A stretch of 64,000 bases of DNA, from contig VWZW01004128.1 in NCBI GenBank assembly GCA_013397115.1, positions 1,115,767-1,179,766 of the forward strand, written 5' to 3'. The notes under the pieces are model-generated. The model did not search any database. It worked only from the letters and a program-made list of their open reading frames with translations, and was not told where the DNA came from. A program made the position numbers and the translations under genes. Shown in pieces: positions 11,818 to 23,067 of this stretch (position 1 is the stretch's first letter; every line of letters starts with the position of its first letter). This stretch comes from Edolisoma coerulescens. Taxonomy: Eukaryota > Chordata > Aves > Passeriformes > Campephagidae.

Positions 11818-12370
11818 TTGATTAATGGATCAGAACAAGTAGTGTTCTCCTCTACCCTTCCAGTTGCAGGGAATGATGAGGAAGAACCAGAAAGACCCAG
11901 TAGTTCAATACCTGGCTCTGAGCCTGGTGTCACCAGCAGGTTTTTGGGTTTTCTTATCTTGGGACGCTGTGCCAGTGAGGTCCTTTGTTCTGCTGTCTCA
12001 GTGGAGGTAGGTGATGGAGATCCCTGCACCAGCAAAGGCACCAGGATTATTGATGTGTTAGAAACCATGGAAGTGCCTGAGAATGGCCATGTAGGAATTA
12101 GGGCTTCTTCCCCAAAAAAGATGGGGGGCACAATAACCCAGCTGAAGTGCACCTGCACTAGTGCCCACAGCATGGGCAACAAACAGGAGGAGCTGGAAGC
12201 CCCTGTGCAGCTGGAAAAATATGGCACAGCTGCCGTGAGGGAAACATGGTGGGATGACTCCCACAGCTGGAGGAACAGGGAGCAGAATGAAGCCACCATA
12301 ATCCAAGGGGAAATGGTCAGTGACCTGCTGTGCCACCCAGGCCAGCACAAGTCTCTGGGGCCAGATGGGG
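11818..12370 (+). pseudogene. CR1 ORF2 remnant: endonuclease start joined to reverse-transcriptase start
   Basis: A 188-codon open frame begins at ATG 11818. Residues about 108-151 (12139-12270) match the start of the CR1 ORF2 apurinic-type endonuclease: AHSMGNKQEELEA, then RETWWDDSHSW, equivalent to the usual ITETWWD motif. Residues about 157-184 (12286-12369) match the start of the reverse-transcriptase region (EATIIQGEMVSDLL, then HKSLGPDG). Several hundred codons that normally separate these blocks are deleted in frame. Residues 1-107 are unassigned and could be upstream CR1 sequence. The frame ends where another CR1 abuts in opposite orientation (12371). The minus strand is also open for 195 codons. 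No retrotransposition activity is possible. Confidence 0.75.
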
Positions 12371-12584
12371 TCATAGAATCATAGAATAGCTTCAGTTGGG
12401 AGGGATCTTAAAGATCATCCAGTTCCAATCCCGCTGCCATGGGCAGGGACACCTCCCACTATCCCAGGTCACTCCAAGACCTGTCCTGGCCTTGAACATT
12501 TCTAGGGCTGGGGCATCCACAGCTTCTCTGGGCAACCTCTGCCAATGTTTCTCTACCCTCATTTAAAAAAAAAATTCTTCCTTA
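12371..12584 (-). mobile_element. CR1 LINE, 5'-truncated 3' end abutting another CR1
   Basis: It starts with two clean reversed octamers (TCATAGAATCATAGAATAGC) directly after GGGCCAGATGGGG of the older ORF2 fragment. It then continues through CCATGGGCAGGGACACC, TTCTCTGGGCAACCTCTGCC and an A-tract to AATTCTTCCTTA. The junction suggests insertion into, or truncation of, the older element. Confidence 0.92.
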
Positions 12585-15500
12585 GAAACGATGATGATGG
12601 GGTTTTGATGGGCTCAGTTCCTCCCTTGCCCTGTGCAGACATGATAAAGGGCATTCTGAGGGAGAAGGAAGTAGGTCTTGACTTTTTTTGGTGGGGTGAT
12701 CTCTCTCCCTTTTCTCCCATTCCCCATTCCAGTTAGTAACTGGGAGACCAGTTGATCTGAGTGTTGTCTCTCCATGCCGAGGCTGTGGCCAGGAGTCCCA
12801 TTGCTGGTCAGCCTGCGGGCAAGTCGCGCTTGTGCTTCCAGATGTTGGACAGGTAGCTGGACAGAGAGGTTGCTGAGCTCCAGGACAGCAAGACCTCCAT
12901 AAGGCGAGGAATGTGTTAAACCATAACGTATTAAACGCTCACAGTTTCATTTGGATATTTTTGCAAATAGAAAAGTGATGGAAACAGCAAATGTTTGTGT
13001 GAGTGCAAAGGAGGCACTCGCACATATTCCTGTGCGAGGGCAGGGGAAACGACTCAGCTTGCTGCAGCTTGTTACTAATATTTGTGTCTGAGCGCTTAAA
13101 ATTTCACAAGAGATATTAAGACTTGAGAAATCTATTTTGTTGCCTTGTAAGTGTATGATTAAACCTTCATCATTTTCTTCTTTTTCACTGTGGGAATCTT
13201 TAAGTCGTTATGCTTGTTTTCTTCAGGCATCATATTGAAAGCAAAGAGTGGCTTGGTTATTTATTTATTTTTTGGAACGTGCTTCTCTCTGCCTGTTTTA
13301 TGTAAAAGCACTTTAATTGATCTTGCAGACGGTTGAGGACAAAGAAGGAAATATTTAATGCAGCATATAATTCTTTCTGGTTTTGCCTCAAAATAAAAAG
13401 CCACTTTGCAAGGATTTATGTATCTAAACACATTTTATGTAGACAGCACAGCTACGTTTTATCTGCCTACTGCAGCAGGCTGATGCAAAGAAGTGCCTTG
13501 ATCAATGGTAAGAACTGGTTCAGGGTAATTCCCAAACTGTTTCAGTGCGGAACACATTGCCAGTTTCTTGCCACCTTGATTACAATTGTTGTATCTTTTT
13601 ACATTTGTGATTTTTTGGACTATTTTAATTTAATCTACTTGAACATTAAAACTGAAAATGATGCAGGTTCATTCCTTGCTGTGCTGTACTGAAGCACAGT
13701 AACATCCCATTCAACCAGGAGCTCTTTCCTATGCATTTTGCAGCTTCAGGATACTTTGGATGAGGTGAGAGGACTGTGACTTGTCTTCAGTTCTCCTACT
13801 GCATCCAGAGTTTAGTCAAGCCTGGCAGCTGAGCACAGATTGCCTGAACTGCAAAGCATCACTTCAGTGTCAACACCTCCTTTCTGTCTATTTAAGGTGA
13901 AACAACTGCAGGGATTCAATGCTGTTGTTCTCTTCCCTTCAAGGTTTGAGGTCTGAATATCTTCAGTGCTGGTGGAGTAAGGAATATTTATGGGCTGGAG
14001 TCACCTTGCTTTGGCTCTGTTGTTGTCAAAGGTCAAATTAAATAGTGTGTGCCAGGTCCTGTTCCGTGTTTGTGATTTGTTGTGGCTGAGATATGGAATA
14101 CACACATGAGTTAATGCACACTTCCGTGGTTTGCTCCTTCAATACTAAAGATTTCTGGGGATATCTGGACATGGCCTGCAAGAGTCAGCTGAGAGACTGC
14201 CTGAAAGCTCTCCCAAAAAATGGTGAGCTTTGGGAAGCCCTCTGTAGCCTGGGAAGGGAGGAAATGTGGACCATGGGGTTGTTGTCACCTTCCTGTGCTG
14301 GAGATTTTGTCCATTTAATTGAGTTAAAATACTTGGAAGAGATTTCTCTTTTTAGAAGTTGTGTCAATGTCTTGAATGTCTCGAGTAAGTGAAAATCCCT
14401 TATTGAAATAGCTTTTTGATAGTTTGGAGGTTTTCAACTGCATTCATTTGAAATATGCCTTGTGCCATGACTTAAGAGTACATTTTCAATATATTTTTGA
14501 GTCTATTTTATTTAATATTGAGCTTGAGAGAGAACAGCCCCTGTCAGCCGCCCTTCCTCCAAAAAGAAGGATGAGTAAAAGTGGGAAATAAGCAAGAGGA
14601 GCTTGTCATTAAACCTAAATCCACTTATAAACATCTAGTAAAAAGGCATCTTTAGAAGCTCATTCTGTACTTTTATTGCAAAGATGGTGTTATACTGCTG
14701 TATATATCAGAGAACTGGGTAACAGCACGTCCTCTGTCCTCAACAACTGCTCAGAGCTGTAGGTTTTTGTGTTCAAGCCGATGAATATTTTAGCTTGATG
14801 TCTCCAAGGGTAAAATGAAGGAGTAGCTGCTCTGAGGGATTAATACAGAGTGAATTAGATGTTTGTAAAAGGCATTAAAAGCTGCAGTTGCTCTATTGAA
14901 TCCCGGCATTGGAAATGTGAGGCGGCATGCTGTGGTGCATCCCCCTGTTGCAGAGGGACATCCATCTGGATTGCAGGATGAGGACAGCTGGTTGTTTGTT
15001 TAGTGGGTCCTTAGATGACATGAAAAAAGGGAAAAAGAAACTTACTCCCCACTCCCTCTTCTCTTTCCCAGCATCAATCATAAAAATAGTTGTAAGAAAC
15101 CTCAGGGATGTTGCTTCTCTTATCCCTTACAGCTTCAGCAAGCACCACAGGCCACATGCTTGTGGGTACCACAAGGATGATGTTTCTTGACCCCAGAAGC
15201 TGCATCCCAACTTCTTCTTCCTGTCTACCAGCTATGAGGCAGGAATAACACAGTCCACTGGGCAAGGAGATGCCCAAGGAATAGCTCACAATAGAGGGTG
15301 GTGGCGTCCTCTGAATGTCCTGCTCTTCCAGTATCACCAGGATGGGAGCCAGGCACCATCTTTGACCTAGGTAGCCACTCACTGGGGGTACTGAGACCTG
15401 TTTTCCCACTGCCAGGGTTGTTCTGGAGTCCCAGCAATGCTTGGAGCAGCCCAGCCCTTGTTCTGCTGGCTGGGCTCGGAGCTGTTTATTTTGTCACCTT

Positions 15501-16107
15501 CTCAGAAACCACTCTCAACTCAGCTTGCTTTTTTTAGAAACGTGCTTTCATCATTTGTGATCCGAAAGGCTCTCCTGCAATGGAGGAGGTTTGGGCTGTT
15601 ATTTTTAACTGAATGTTTCATTGATCTGATTTACAGCACGAGCTGCTGGTCCCTGTATTAGCAAGAGAGTGGAGAGGCAGCCGTGGTGTGGGACAGGGAG
15701 GGAGCACTGTGGGGAGGTCTTGAGTTACCTCCCTTGTCAAAGCTAATTCATCACAGAGCTGCAGCCCAAAGATGCCTTTTTGCATAATTTTAAGCCACTA
15801 AAAGTCAGGGGTCCACTCTCTTGTGAGTGGATTCATGGATTTCAGACCTGTCCAACATTTTGGCCTTGGTGTGCTAAGCCAACACCAGAGTCCGATTCAT
15901 TCCAAACAAAACCCTACCAAAAATAATTTTAAAAATGCTTAGATTTTGGATAGACAAGATGCAGTTTCCACTGCTTGTGCTTTCTCTTTGGGAAACCTTG
16001 CTGCATTCCTAGCTGAAGAGCCTGAGTTTCAGCTACTGGGACATGGTGGGACCATGGCTGGTATGGTAGGAGGGAAGGTGGTTTCTTCTGGGCGGTGTCA
16101 TTCTCTC
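12585..16107. other. 3.5 kb CR1-free non-coding interval
   Basis: Unique sequence. About 12900-13150 has an enhancer-like texture (AACGTATTAAACGCTC, TTTGCAAATAG). An exon-shaped segment at 13329-13507 (CAG acceptor-like, GTAAGA donor-like) encodes no recognised domain. The 15225-15537 frames occur on both strands. No gene is supported. Confidence 0.5.
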
Positions 16108-16485
16108 CTGGAGAAAAGGAGGCTCAGGGAGGACTTTATCACTCTCTACAGCTATCTGGAAAGAGGTTGTAGTGAGGTGGGGATGAGTCTCTTCTCCCAG
16201 GTGACAAGTGACAGGTTGAGCAGAAATGGGCTCAAGTTGAGCCAAGGGAGGTTTAGAATGGATTTTAGGAAAAGCTTCTTCACTGCCAGGGTTGTTAAGC
16301 ATTAGAAAAGGCCTGCACAAGGAAGTGGTGGAGTCACCATCCCTGAAAGTGTTCAAAAAACATGTGGATATGGCACTTGAGGACTTGTTTTAGTGGTGAA
16401 CATGTGATGATGCTGGGTTAACAGTTGGACTTGATGATCTTGGAAGTCTTTTCCAACCTTAACGATTCTCTGATTCTCTGATTGT
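16108..16485 (+). mobile_element. CR1-Y-like LINE, long 3' fragment
   Basis: Plus-strand ORF2 C-terminus beginning EKRRLREDFITLYSYLERGC and running through SEVGMSLFSQ and FRKSFFTARVVKH. It then enters the untranslated GTGGATATGGCACTTGAGG block and ends TTTTCCAACCTTAACG with three octamers of the ATTCTCTG type. A stop after RVVKH (in GCATTAGAAAAGG) interrupts the frame that other copies keep open. The GTGGCACTT-type 3'UTR marks a subfamily distinct from the majority type. Confidence 0.93.
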
Positions 16486-17652
16486 CTGTGATGTGGAAAG
16501 CAAAGCCTTCATGGAGTGTAAACCAGAGCTGGGAGCACCTGAAACCTTCAATGACAGGTTTGAGTGTTCAGCTCAGTCCTAACCAAGTGCGTAAATAAAG
16601 CTGGAAGCCTCAGGAGTGGGTTATTTTTCTACTTGGCGAACCAGAAAATTAAATACAAGCACAGTATTTGGGGCACAGGTCGGAAAGTGAGAGCAGATGA
16701 GCACCATTGGGTTGTTTTCAGAAATTAATTTTTTATCTTTTTTTTTTTGATAGTTGGAAATCTCTCACTTCCTTTAAGGCTTTCTCCTGTTGGTGTCTTT
16801 CTGCCTCTTCCACTGAAGTAGGTTGGCAGAGTTAATCACATCAGAGAAAAAAAACCACAGTTCACTGATTTTCTCCTCCACCCAACCATCAATGTATGTG
16901 TTCACCAAGCACGTAAGGACTTAATATCTCAATGTCCTCAAGGAAAACTCAGGCAAATTCACTGATTATCTATTTTTTTGGTATCATCCAGCCTATCAGT
17001 TAGCATGTGTCCAGGTCTAGATTACCTATGTGGTTTGTTTTCTGCCTCCAATGCTGTGGGTGCTTTGGAGAACAAATTGAGGCATGGATGGGACTTGCAG
17101 CTGAAGAGGGGGAGTGTCCATAGATACAGGGAGGATGTGGAGAGGTTGTGACAGAAGCATCATGGGGACATGGAGGCAGGGAACAGGGGTTGTCATGGCG
17201 GGAAGCATTTTGTAGGGGACATGGGTGGGGATTCACTGTGGATTTCTGCAGTCCTCAGTGCTGTGCAGAACAGAGATGTGTGGGTTTATCACTGCTAAGC
17301 CTTGTGTTGACCAGACAAAAGAGCAGAAGGGATGTGTGTCTTTTTTAAAAGTTGTTCTGAAAGTTGGACGTTTAGGACATTGTCCTTAATCTTCCTGTTC
17401 CAAAATAACTGAATTACCTAACATTCCATATATTTGGTGTATGCCCTCTCCTCCCCTGGAAGTGGAACTGATGATAATGTCAAGGAACTCAAGTATGACA
17501 AGTAGTACCTCTGTGAGGTCAGGGTGGCTATCTGTGTTTTAGAGGTCCTCAGGTGTTTTGAGGCAAGCGTGTCCATGTGGATAGTCCAAATTTAGAAAGG
17601 AAAGTAGGGTGAGATTCAGCCTGTCCTGCTAGATTGAGCTTCTTCATATATT
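16486..17652. other. Unique non-coding DNA
   Basis: A T10-12 tract lies at about 16736-16749. Frames at 17000-17236 (Pro/His-rich, minus) and 17148-17348 (plus) overlap and show no domain. Nothing else is recognisable. Confidence 0.5.
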
Positions 17653-18054
17653 CACAGAATCCAGAATCCTTAGGGTTGGAAGGGACCTCTGGACTACATC
17701 CAATCCAACCCCCTGCCAAGGCAAGGTCACCTGGAGCAGGTGACACAGGAACACATCCAGGTGGGTTTGTAATGTCTCCAGAGAGGGAGAATCCACTCCC
17801 TCCCTGGGCAGCCCATTCCAGTGCTCTGGCACCCCCCATGGAAAGTTCTTCCTCATGTTGGGGTGGAACTTGTTGTGTTTTAGTTTATGGCCATTGACCT
17901 TGTCCTGTTGCTGAGCACCAGAAAAGGAGCCTGGCACCATCCTCTTGACACCCACCTTGGAGATATTTGTATGGATTGATGAGATCCCCTCTCAGTCTTC
18001 CCTTCTCCAGACTAACCAGGCCCAGCTCCCGCAGTCTCGCCTCACAAGAAAGAC
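17653..18054 (-). mobile_element. Older CR1 (CR1-C/F-like) 3' half
   Basis: A minus-strand CR1 of a different subfamily. The tail (TCACAGAATCCAGAATCC) is followed by GGGTTGGAAGGGACCTCTGG, a 3'UTR with TGACACAGGAACACATCCAGG, and the ORF2 segment read on the minus strand as CEARLRELGLVSLEKGRLRG followed by DLINPYKYLQGGCQEDGARL. The HWNGLPREGVDSPSLETL stretch is also present. Its 3'UTR cannot be aligned to the GACACCTTCCACTAGACC type of its neighbours. The subfamily label is from memory of CR1 consensus types. Confidence 0.9.
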
Positions 18055-18135
18055 TTTTCTCCTTAAAATTCCCGACTGGACTTGGAACCATGGAGAACCC
18101 ACTGAAGCCAATGTGTGTCAGTTGTCTGCTGATGA

Positions 18136-18239
18136 CATAGAATCATGGAATCATGGAATGGTTTGGGCTGGAAGGGACGTCAAAGACCATCCAATTCCAA
18201 CCCACTACCATGGGTGGGGAACCTTCCACTAGACCAGGT
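18136..18239 (-). mobile_element. CR1 LINE, very short 3' end
   Basis: Three reversed octamers (CATAGAATCATGGAATCATGGAATGG) are followed by GGGCTGGAAGGGACGTCAAAG and ACCTTCCACTAGACCAGG, where the copy ends. It lies 81 bases from the older CR1 copy and in the same orientation. Confidence 0.93.
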
Positions 18240-19828
18240 ACAGGCAGTGCAGACTTCCATTGTGTTCTTCAAAAAAAACCAACTCTTTAAGAGTCTCCCC
18301 TTTACTTGAAAAACTGTGTTTTCATCAGATGATAGTGTTTAGAAGGGAAGAAGTCAACTCTTTACATTGCTTATCTCCTGTATCTCAGTCCTTATCTCCT
18401 GTGGTGTTCGCAAAAAGGCTGAAAGCTGAAGCACAGCCAGCTCAGGGCAGCAATCCCGTGCACTCTGCTGCAGGGAGATCCTGGTTCCCCAGACTTCTGC
18501 ACTAGCAGGAACGAGCCATCTGGGAGGCAGGAGATGACTCCAAACTGTTCTGTTGGTATGGATGACTTTGCCAAGGAGGAGGTTCCTGTCACACTGGGTG
18601 CTACTATTGATGGCACCGATGCAGATATGGTGTGCTCCATCATGAGCTCTGGAGATGAGCTCACTCCTCTGCCTGGAGTGAGGAAGGCTCTTGCACACCC
18701 AGACTTCCTCTCTGGTTGCTCTTTTCCCTGAACGGCCAAATAAGCTCATTTTTTTCCTGTTGAAATGTTGTTTGTAAACTTTTCTGTTATCTTCTGCTGC
18801 CTTCAATTTACTAATGACCTTTCCTGCAGCCTGAATGCAGTGTTCCTGGTACTGTGAGCAATGTAAACTGTCTTAAATTATACCCCTCGTCCTCCATCCA
18901 TCTCAGTTTGGTTTTGCAGGGAGATCGTGCATTATCACTTGGAGTTTGCTTTCAGAATTGAGGATGGTGATAAATAAATGCTGCTGGTAGCAACGGGAGA
19001 ACGGACTGCTTTAACCAGCTCAATATGTGGAAAAAGAAAGAAGAAGGGATTTTTAATTTTATTTTTTTCTTCTCGTATGCCTTGTATAGAGCTCTGTCTC
19101 TTTCAGCCTAGGTTTTCTAGGGTTATAGGCAAAGATGCTCCCATCAGCTGATTTTCCTGCCTCACATCTGGAAATGCCAATTAGGGTTACTGCAATAAAG
19201 GCAGCTGCACTAATGCAAACTCTGCTATGTGTGCCTTCCTTTGCATGCTTCCTCTGCACCTGGAATTGTTTCCCTCTCCATGAAATGACTTTTGATTGGA
19301 CACCTACAGGTGTGTTGCTGTATTTTTCTTGGTAATCTCTGTCACTCCCTTAATTTTTACACGGCAGTTTAGCGGAAGGGCTGTTGAGATCCAGCTGTGT
19401 TGGCATTCATCAGTTTTGCTCTGACTTGACTGCAAACAAGACCCTGTGTTTTGTTTGCAGTCAAGATGGCAAGAAATCCTTAAAATAGAAAAGCAAATTC
19501 ATGCAATGAATGATATAGATATAATTTTTGGATTAAAGTGACAAAAATCAGGTCACTGTTTAACTGGAGGACACTTTTCTGTTAATTATGGTCCCAATTT
19601 CTTCAACAATGGGAGAGTAATGTGGGTGGATTCATTTGTTGGAGTAAAACAGATTTATGTTGGAAACAAACTGTAATTTGCTGGTTGGGCACAGGATACT
19701 TGGGAAGCAAAAACAGAGTCTTCAGGCCTCTGGTTGTGGGACATCTGCTTCTTACAGGGGTTTTTTGGGACACAATACACTGATATTCTGGTGCTTGTCA
19801 GATTATATGTATGAGAAAACTAAGTTGC
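18240..19828. other. Unique non-coding DNA
   Basis: Both-strand open frames at 18354-18806 (150 codons minus, 65 plus) show no domain. About 18960-19220 is AT-rich unique sequence. The hairpin at 19425-19465 is listed separately. Confidence 0.5.
19425..19465. repeat. 15-bp perfect inverted repeat (hairpin)
   Basis: CTTGACTGCAAACAA (19425-19439) and its exact complement TTGTTTGCAGTCAAG (19451-19465) are separated by 11 nt (GACCCTGTGTT). Transcribed either way it would form a tight stem-loop. There is no T-tract terminator context and no longer arm typical of a microRNA precursor. Confidence 0.9.
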
Positions 19829-20250
19829 TGAATCATGGAATGGTTTGGGTTGGAATGGACCTTAAAAATCATCTCATTCCACGCCCCTGCCATGGGCAGG
19901 GATACCTTCCACCAGACCAGGTTGCTCCAAGCCCTTTGCAGCCTGGCCTTGAACGCTCCCAGGGATGGGGCAGCCACAGCTTCTCTGGGTAAGCCAGGGC
20001 TTCACCACCTTCAGAGTGAAGAATTTTTCCTTCCTAATACCCAATCTAAACCCACTCTCTTTAAGTTTGAAGCCATTGCCCCTTGTCCTATCACTATGTG
20101 TCCGTCTCCAGCTCTCTTATAGCCCCCCCTTCATGTACTGAAAAGCCACAATGAAGGTCACCCCAGAGCCTTTGCTTCTCCAGGCTGAACAATCCAAATT
20201 CTCTCAGTGTTTCCTCATAGGAGAGGTGGTCCATCCCTCTTCATGGCCCA
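19829..20250 (-). mobile_element. CR1 LINE, 3' fragment of about 420 bp
   Basis: It runs from GAATCATGGAATGGTTTGGG through the 3'UTR (GACCAGGTTGCTCCAAGCCC) and the end of ORF2 (GGGGCAGCCACAGCTTCTCTG). It includes the CCCTTGTCCTATCACTATG segment and extends to CTTCTCCAGGCTGAACAATC and TCATAGGAGAGGTGG. Several indels disrupt the ORF2 frame. Confidence 0.94.
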
Positions 20251-20254
20251 GTTT

Positions 20255-20300
20255 AGAATTACAGAATTATGGAATCAAGTCCAACCCTTAACATTGTACT
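20255..20300 (-). mobile_element. Possible CR1 3' tip
   Basis: TTACAGAATTATGGAATCAAGTCCAACCC resembles a CR1 tail from which the GGTTGGAA-block has been lost; the next bases are unlike CR1. It may be a degraded tip next to the larger copy. The sequence from here to 20708 is otherwise featureless. Confidence 0.35.
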
Positions 20301-20708
20301 GCCAAATGAAAGTGACTTCAGAACTAGAGCATTAGTGGTTAACTCCATTACTTTTGGTTACACCACCAAGATTGGCCTTGCTTTTGATGGGGACACCAGC
20401 CAGGGTGTCACAAAAGAAATGGCTAAAACACGATCCTGAGAAGGAATATCTCCATCTGCTCTCCACACTCCTTCTGCTGAAGAGCAAGTAGAAGGTGCCT
20501 CATGTTCCACAGATGTGTCTTTCACCTTCTGACACTTCATCTGCCATTTGCTGTCTACTTGCCACCTCCTCCACCATGGAGAAACCATAAACCTGGTTGG
20601 TTTCCCATTTGTTTACTCATAGATAATCCACTCACTGGGTAATTGCTGCAAGTGTTGTGTTTTGGTCTATTTCTCCACCTTGGTGTTCAATTATCTTTCT
20701 TTCCTTGA

Positions 20709-21146
20709 TTCATAGAATCACAGAATCTCAGAATAATTTGGGTTGGAAAGGGACCTTAAAGACCATTTTCTTCCAAACTCCTGCCATGGGCAGGGACACC
20801 TTCCACTAGGCCAGGTTGCTCCAAGCCCTGTCCAACCTGGCTTTGGACACTTCCAGGGATGGGGCAGCCACAGCTCCTCTGGGCAACCTGTGCCAGGGCC
20901 TCCCCACCCTCATAGGGAAGAATTTCTTCCTAATATCTAATCTAAACCCACTCTCCTTCAGTTTAAGGCAATTCCTCTGTGTCCTATCATTCCATGCCCT
21001 TGCCAAAAATCCCTCTCCACCCTTCCTGTAGGCCTCTTTTAGGTACTGGGAGGGGCTCTGAGGTCTCCTGGAGCCTTCTCTTCTCCAAGCTGAACGACCC
21101 CAACTCTCTCAGCCTGTCTTCACAGGACAAGTGCTCCTACCCCTAA
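20709..21146 (-). mobile_element. CR1 LINE, 3' fragment of about 440 bp
   Basis: A well-preserved copy. Three reversed octamers (ATTCATAGAATCACAGAATCTC) lead into the 3'UTR. The ORF2 C-terminus on the minus strand reads RLDIRKKFFPMRVGRPWHRL then PRGAVAAPSLEVSKARLDRA, nearly uninterrupted. It extends 5' into CTTCTCCAAGCTGAACGACC and ends near GTGCTCCTACCCC. It has the same orientation as the copy 460 bp upstream. Confidence 0.95.
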
Positions 21147-23067
21147 TATTTCCCTCGATTTTCAGACTGATAACTATAGTTTAGGATTTTTAAAATTTAT
21201 TTCTCTCTTTTCTCCGATTTGTTGAAGCTGTCCAATAGCTTCAAGTTACAGGAGCACCTGAAAAGGCAGGAGAATGGGACCAGGAAAAGGGAAGTTCAGT
21301 ACAGACCACTGATGATTCTCGCATCACTGTCATTCTTTGTGATGATCATCACCATGTTGCTGAGAAAGGCTTAAAAAGTGACATCTGTCACTCCACAGCC
21401 ATGGGGCCATTTTGTTTAAACATACAAAAAACTACAGGGTGAGTGTCTGGAGGCCGTGCCATGGGAAAAAGTAATAAAGACTTCTCTCTCTGCTCAAGAA
21501 GATCTCACTCCTGGAGGGGAATGTTAAGAAATGCATCTCTTGTGACTTCTGCATCCCTTGTGACACAGCATCTCTCTTGACTTTTGGTAGCCTATTTGTG
21601 GAAGTATTCAGAGAACATATTCTCCTACATATTCTCCCATCTGTCTTTTTCCCAAACTCACTGGCCTTGGTGAATGCTTAAGAATAGATGTGCTTTCTGC
21701 GTTATGTTGAGAAGGCAGTTAAGAATTTTTTTTTTGACCTTTCTGTGTTTAGATGATAATATTTTTAGTATCTTCTATGATGGCTGCTTCTGAGTCTATT
21801 TGGACTCTCCTTTCCCATTTAAATGCAGAGGAGAAGACTTGATCAGTGCCTTAATCCAAAAGGTATTTTGGGTTGTTCTGCTGCCTGGACCAGGCTGTGC
21901 AAGAACCCTTTTCATGGCTCTTAATTGTTGTTTTATATTGTTCATAAAACTCTTTTTTGGGAATGGATGAACTGGGCTTGTAGCATTTGCCAGTTCCCAA
22001 GAATGTGCAGTTGCTTGGCTGTACAGACCCTGAATAAACATGCAAAAAAAGGGAGCCCAGAATATCATCCTACCACCAAAAAAGTGTGAAATGGGAAGGA
22101 AGGAATTCTTTCTCCATGTAAAATTTTAAATTTTTTTTAAAGTGGCTTCCCCACTGCACAAATGGCTTTTTCTTCTGTTTGCCACTTACCCCATCTTAAG
22201 CCTGTAGGCAGATGACTCTGGATGGTCTTTTCTTTTCTAAAGAAAAGGTATAATACAGGCAAAAACATCTGAAATGGTCTTAAGATTGTGAGATATGGAA
22301 AAAGCTTCCTATAAAAGGACATCTGTTGGGGATGTGATGTATCTCTTGAATTCAGTGTAATTAGACCCCACTCAGCTGTGTAACTTTTGACATGGATTGG
22401 CATCTGCTTCTCTGAAGGCTTAATGGTGCCTTTAATTATAAGTAGTCTAGGAATTGCCTAGAGAGCCACAGGCTTCATTTAGTTCAAGAATCTCTCTTTT
22501 GGATGGTGATCAGTAATAACATGCTCAAAAGAAGAGCAAGCAATGTCCTGGTATGCAAATGTGGTGATGATTCCTCCCTGGGTTTCTCCTGATGGTAAAT
22601 CATTAAGGCTTGGCTTCAGCATTTCATGTTGCAACTTAGTTATGGCAGCTTTGGCTGGTCTTGTTATGTGCTTCCCTGTGCCTTTGGATCCTGGAGTTCT
22701 TGGCCTCCAAAAGCTGCGCTATAGGTCAGTGATTCAAAAGGTTCACTTATCTCTTGAGTATTTCCTGATTTCTTTTTTTTCTTGAGGGAGATTTCCTGTT
22801 TTGTTGTTTTTTTTTTTTTTTCCTAGTATGTGGTAAGAAGCTGAGAGATTCTTCTCTAAACTGTTCCTTATTGAGGCTTTTTCTGCTGTATTTGGTGCCA
22901 GTTTCCAAATCAAACTCACTCCTTCAGTGTGTCTCCTTTCTTCTCCCCAGTCTCCATGGGGCAAGAAGCATTTCAGGTCTTCATCTCTCAACATTTTCTG
23001 AGCTCCTTCGCTATTAAAAAGATTAAGAATCAAATGACACTGTGCCACCAATTTTACCTTATAATTT
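21147..23067. other. Unique non-coding DNA
   Basis: AT-rich unique sequence with a T15 tract at 22807-22821. Frames of 80-123 codons (for example 22743-23114 minus) carry Lys/Asn-rich peptides with no domain. No splice or promoter context is convincing. Confidence 0.5.
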
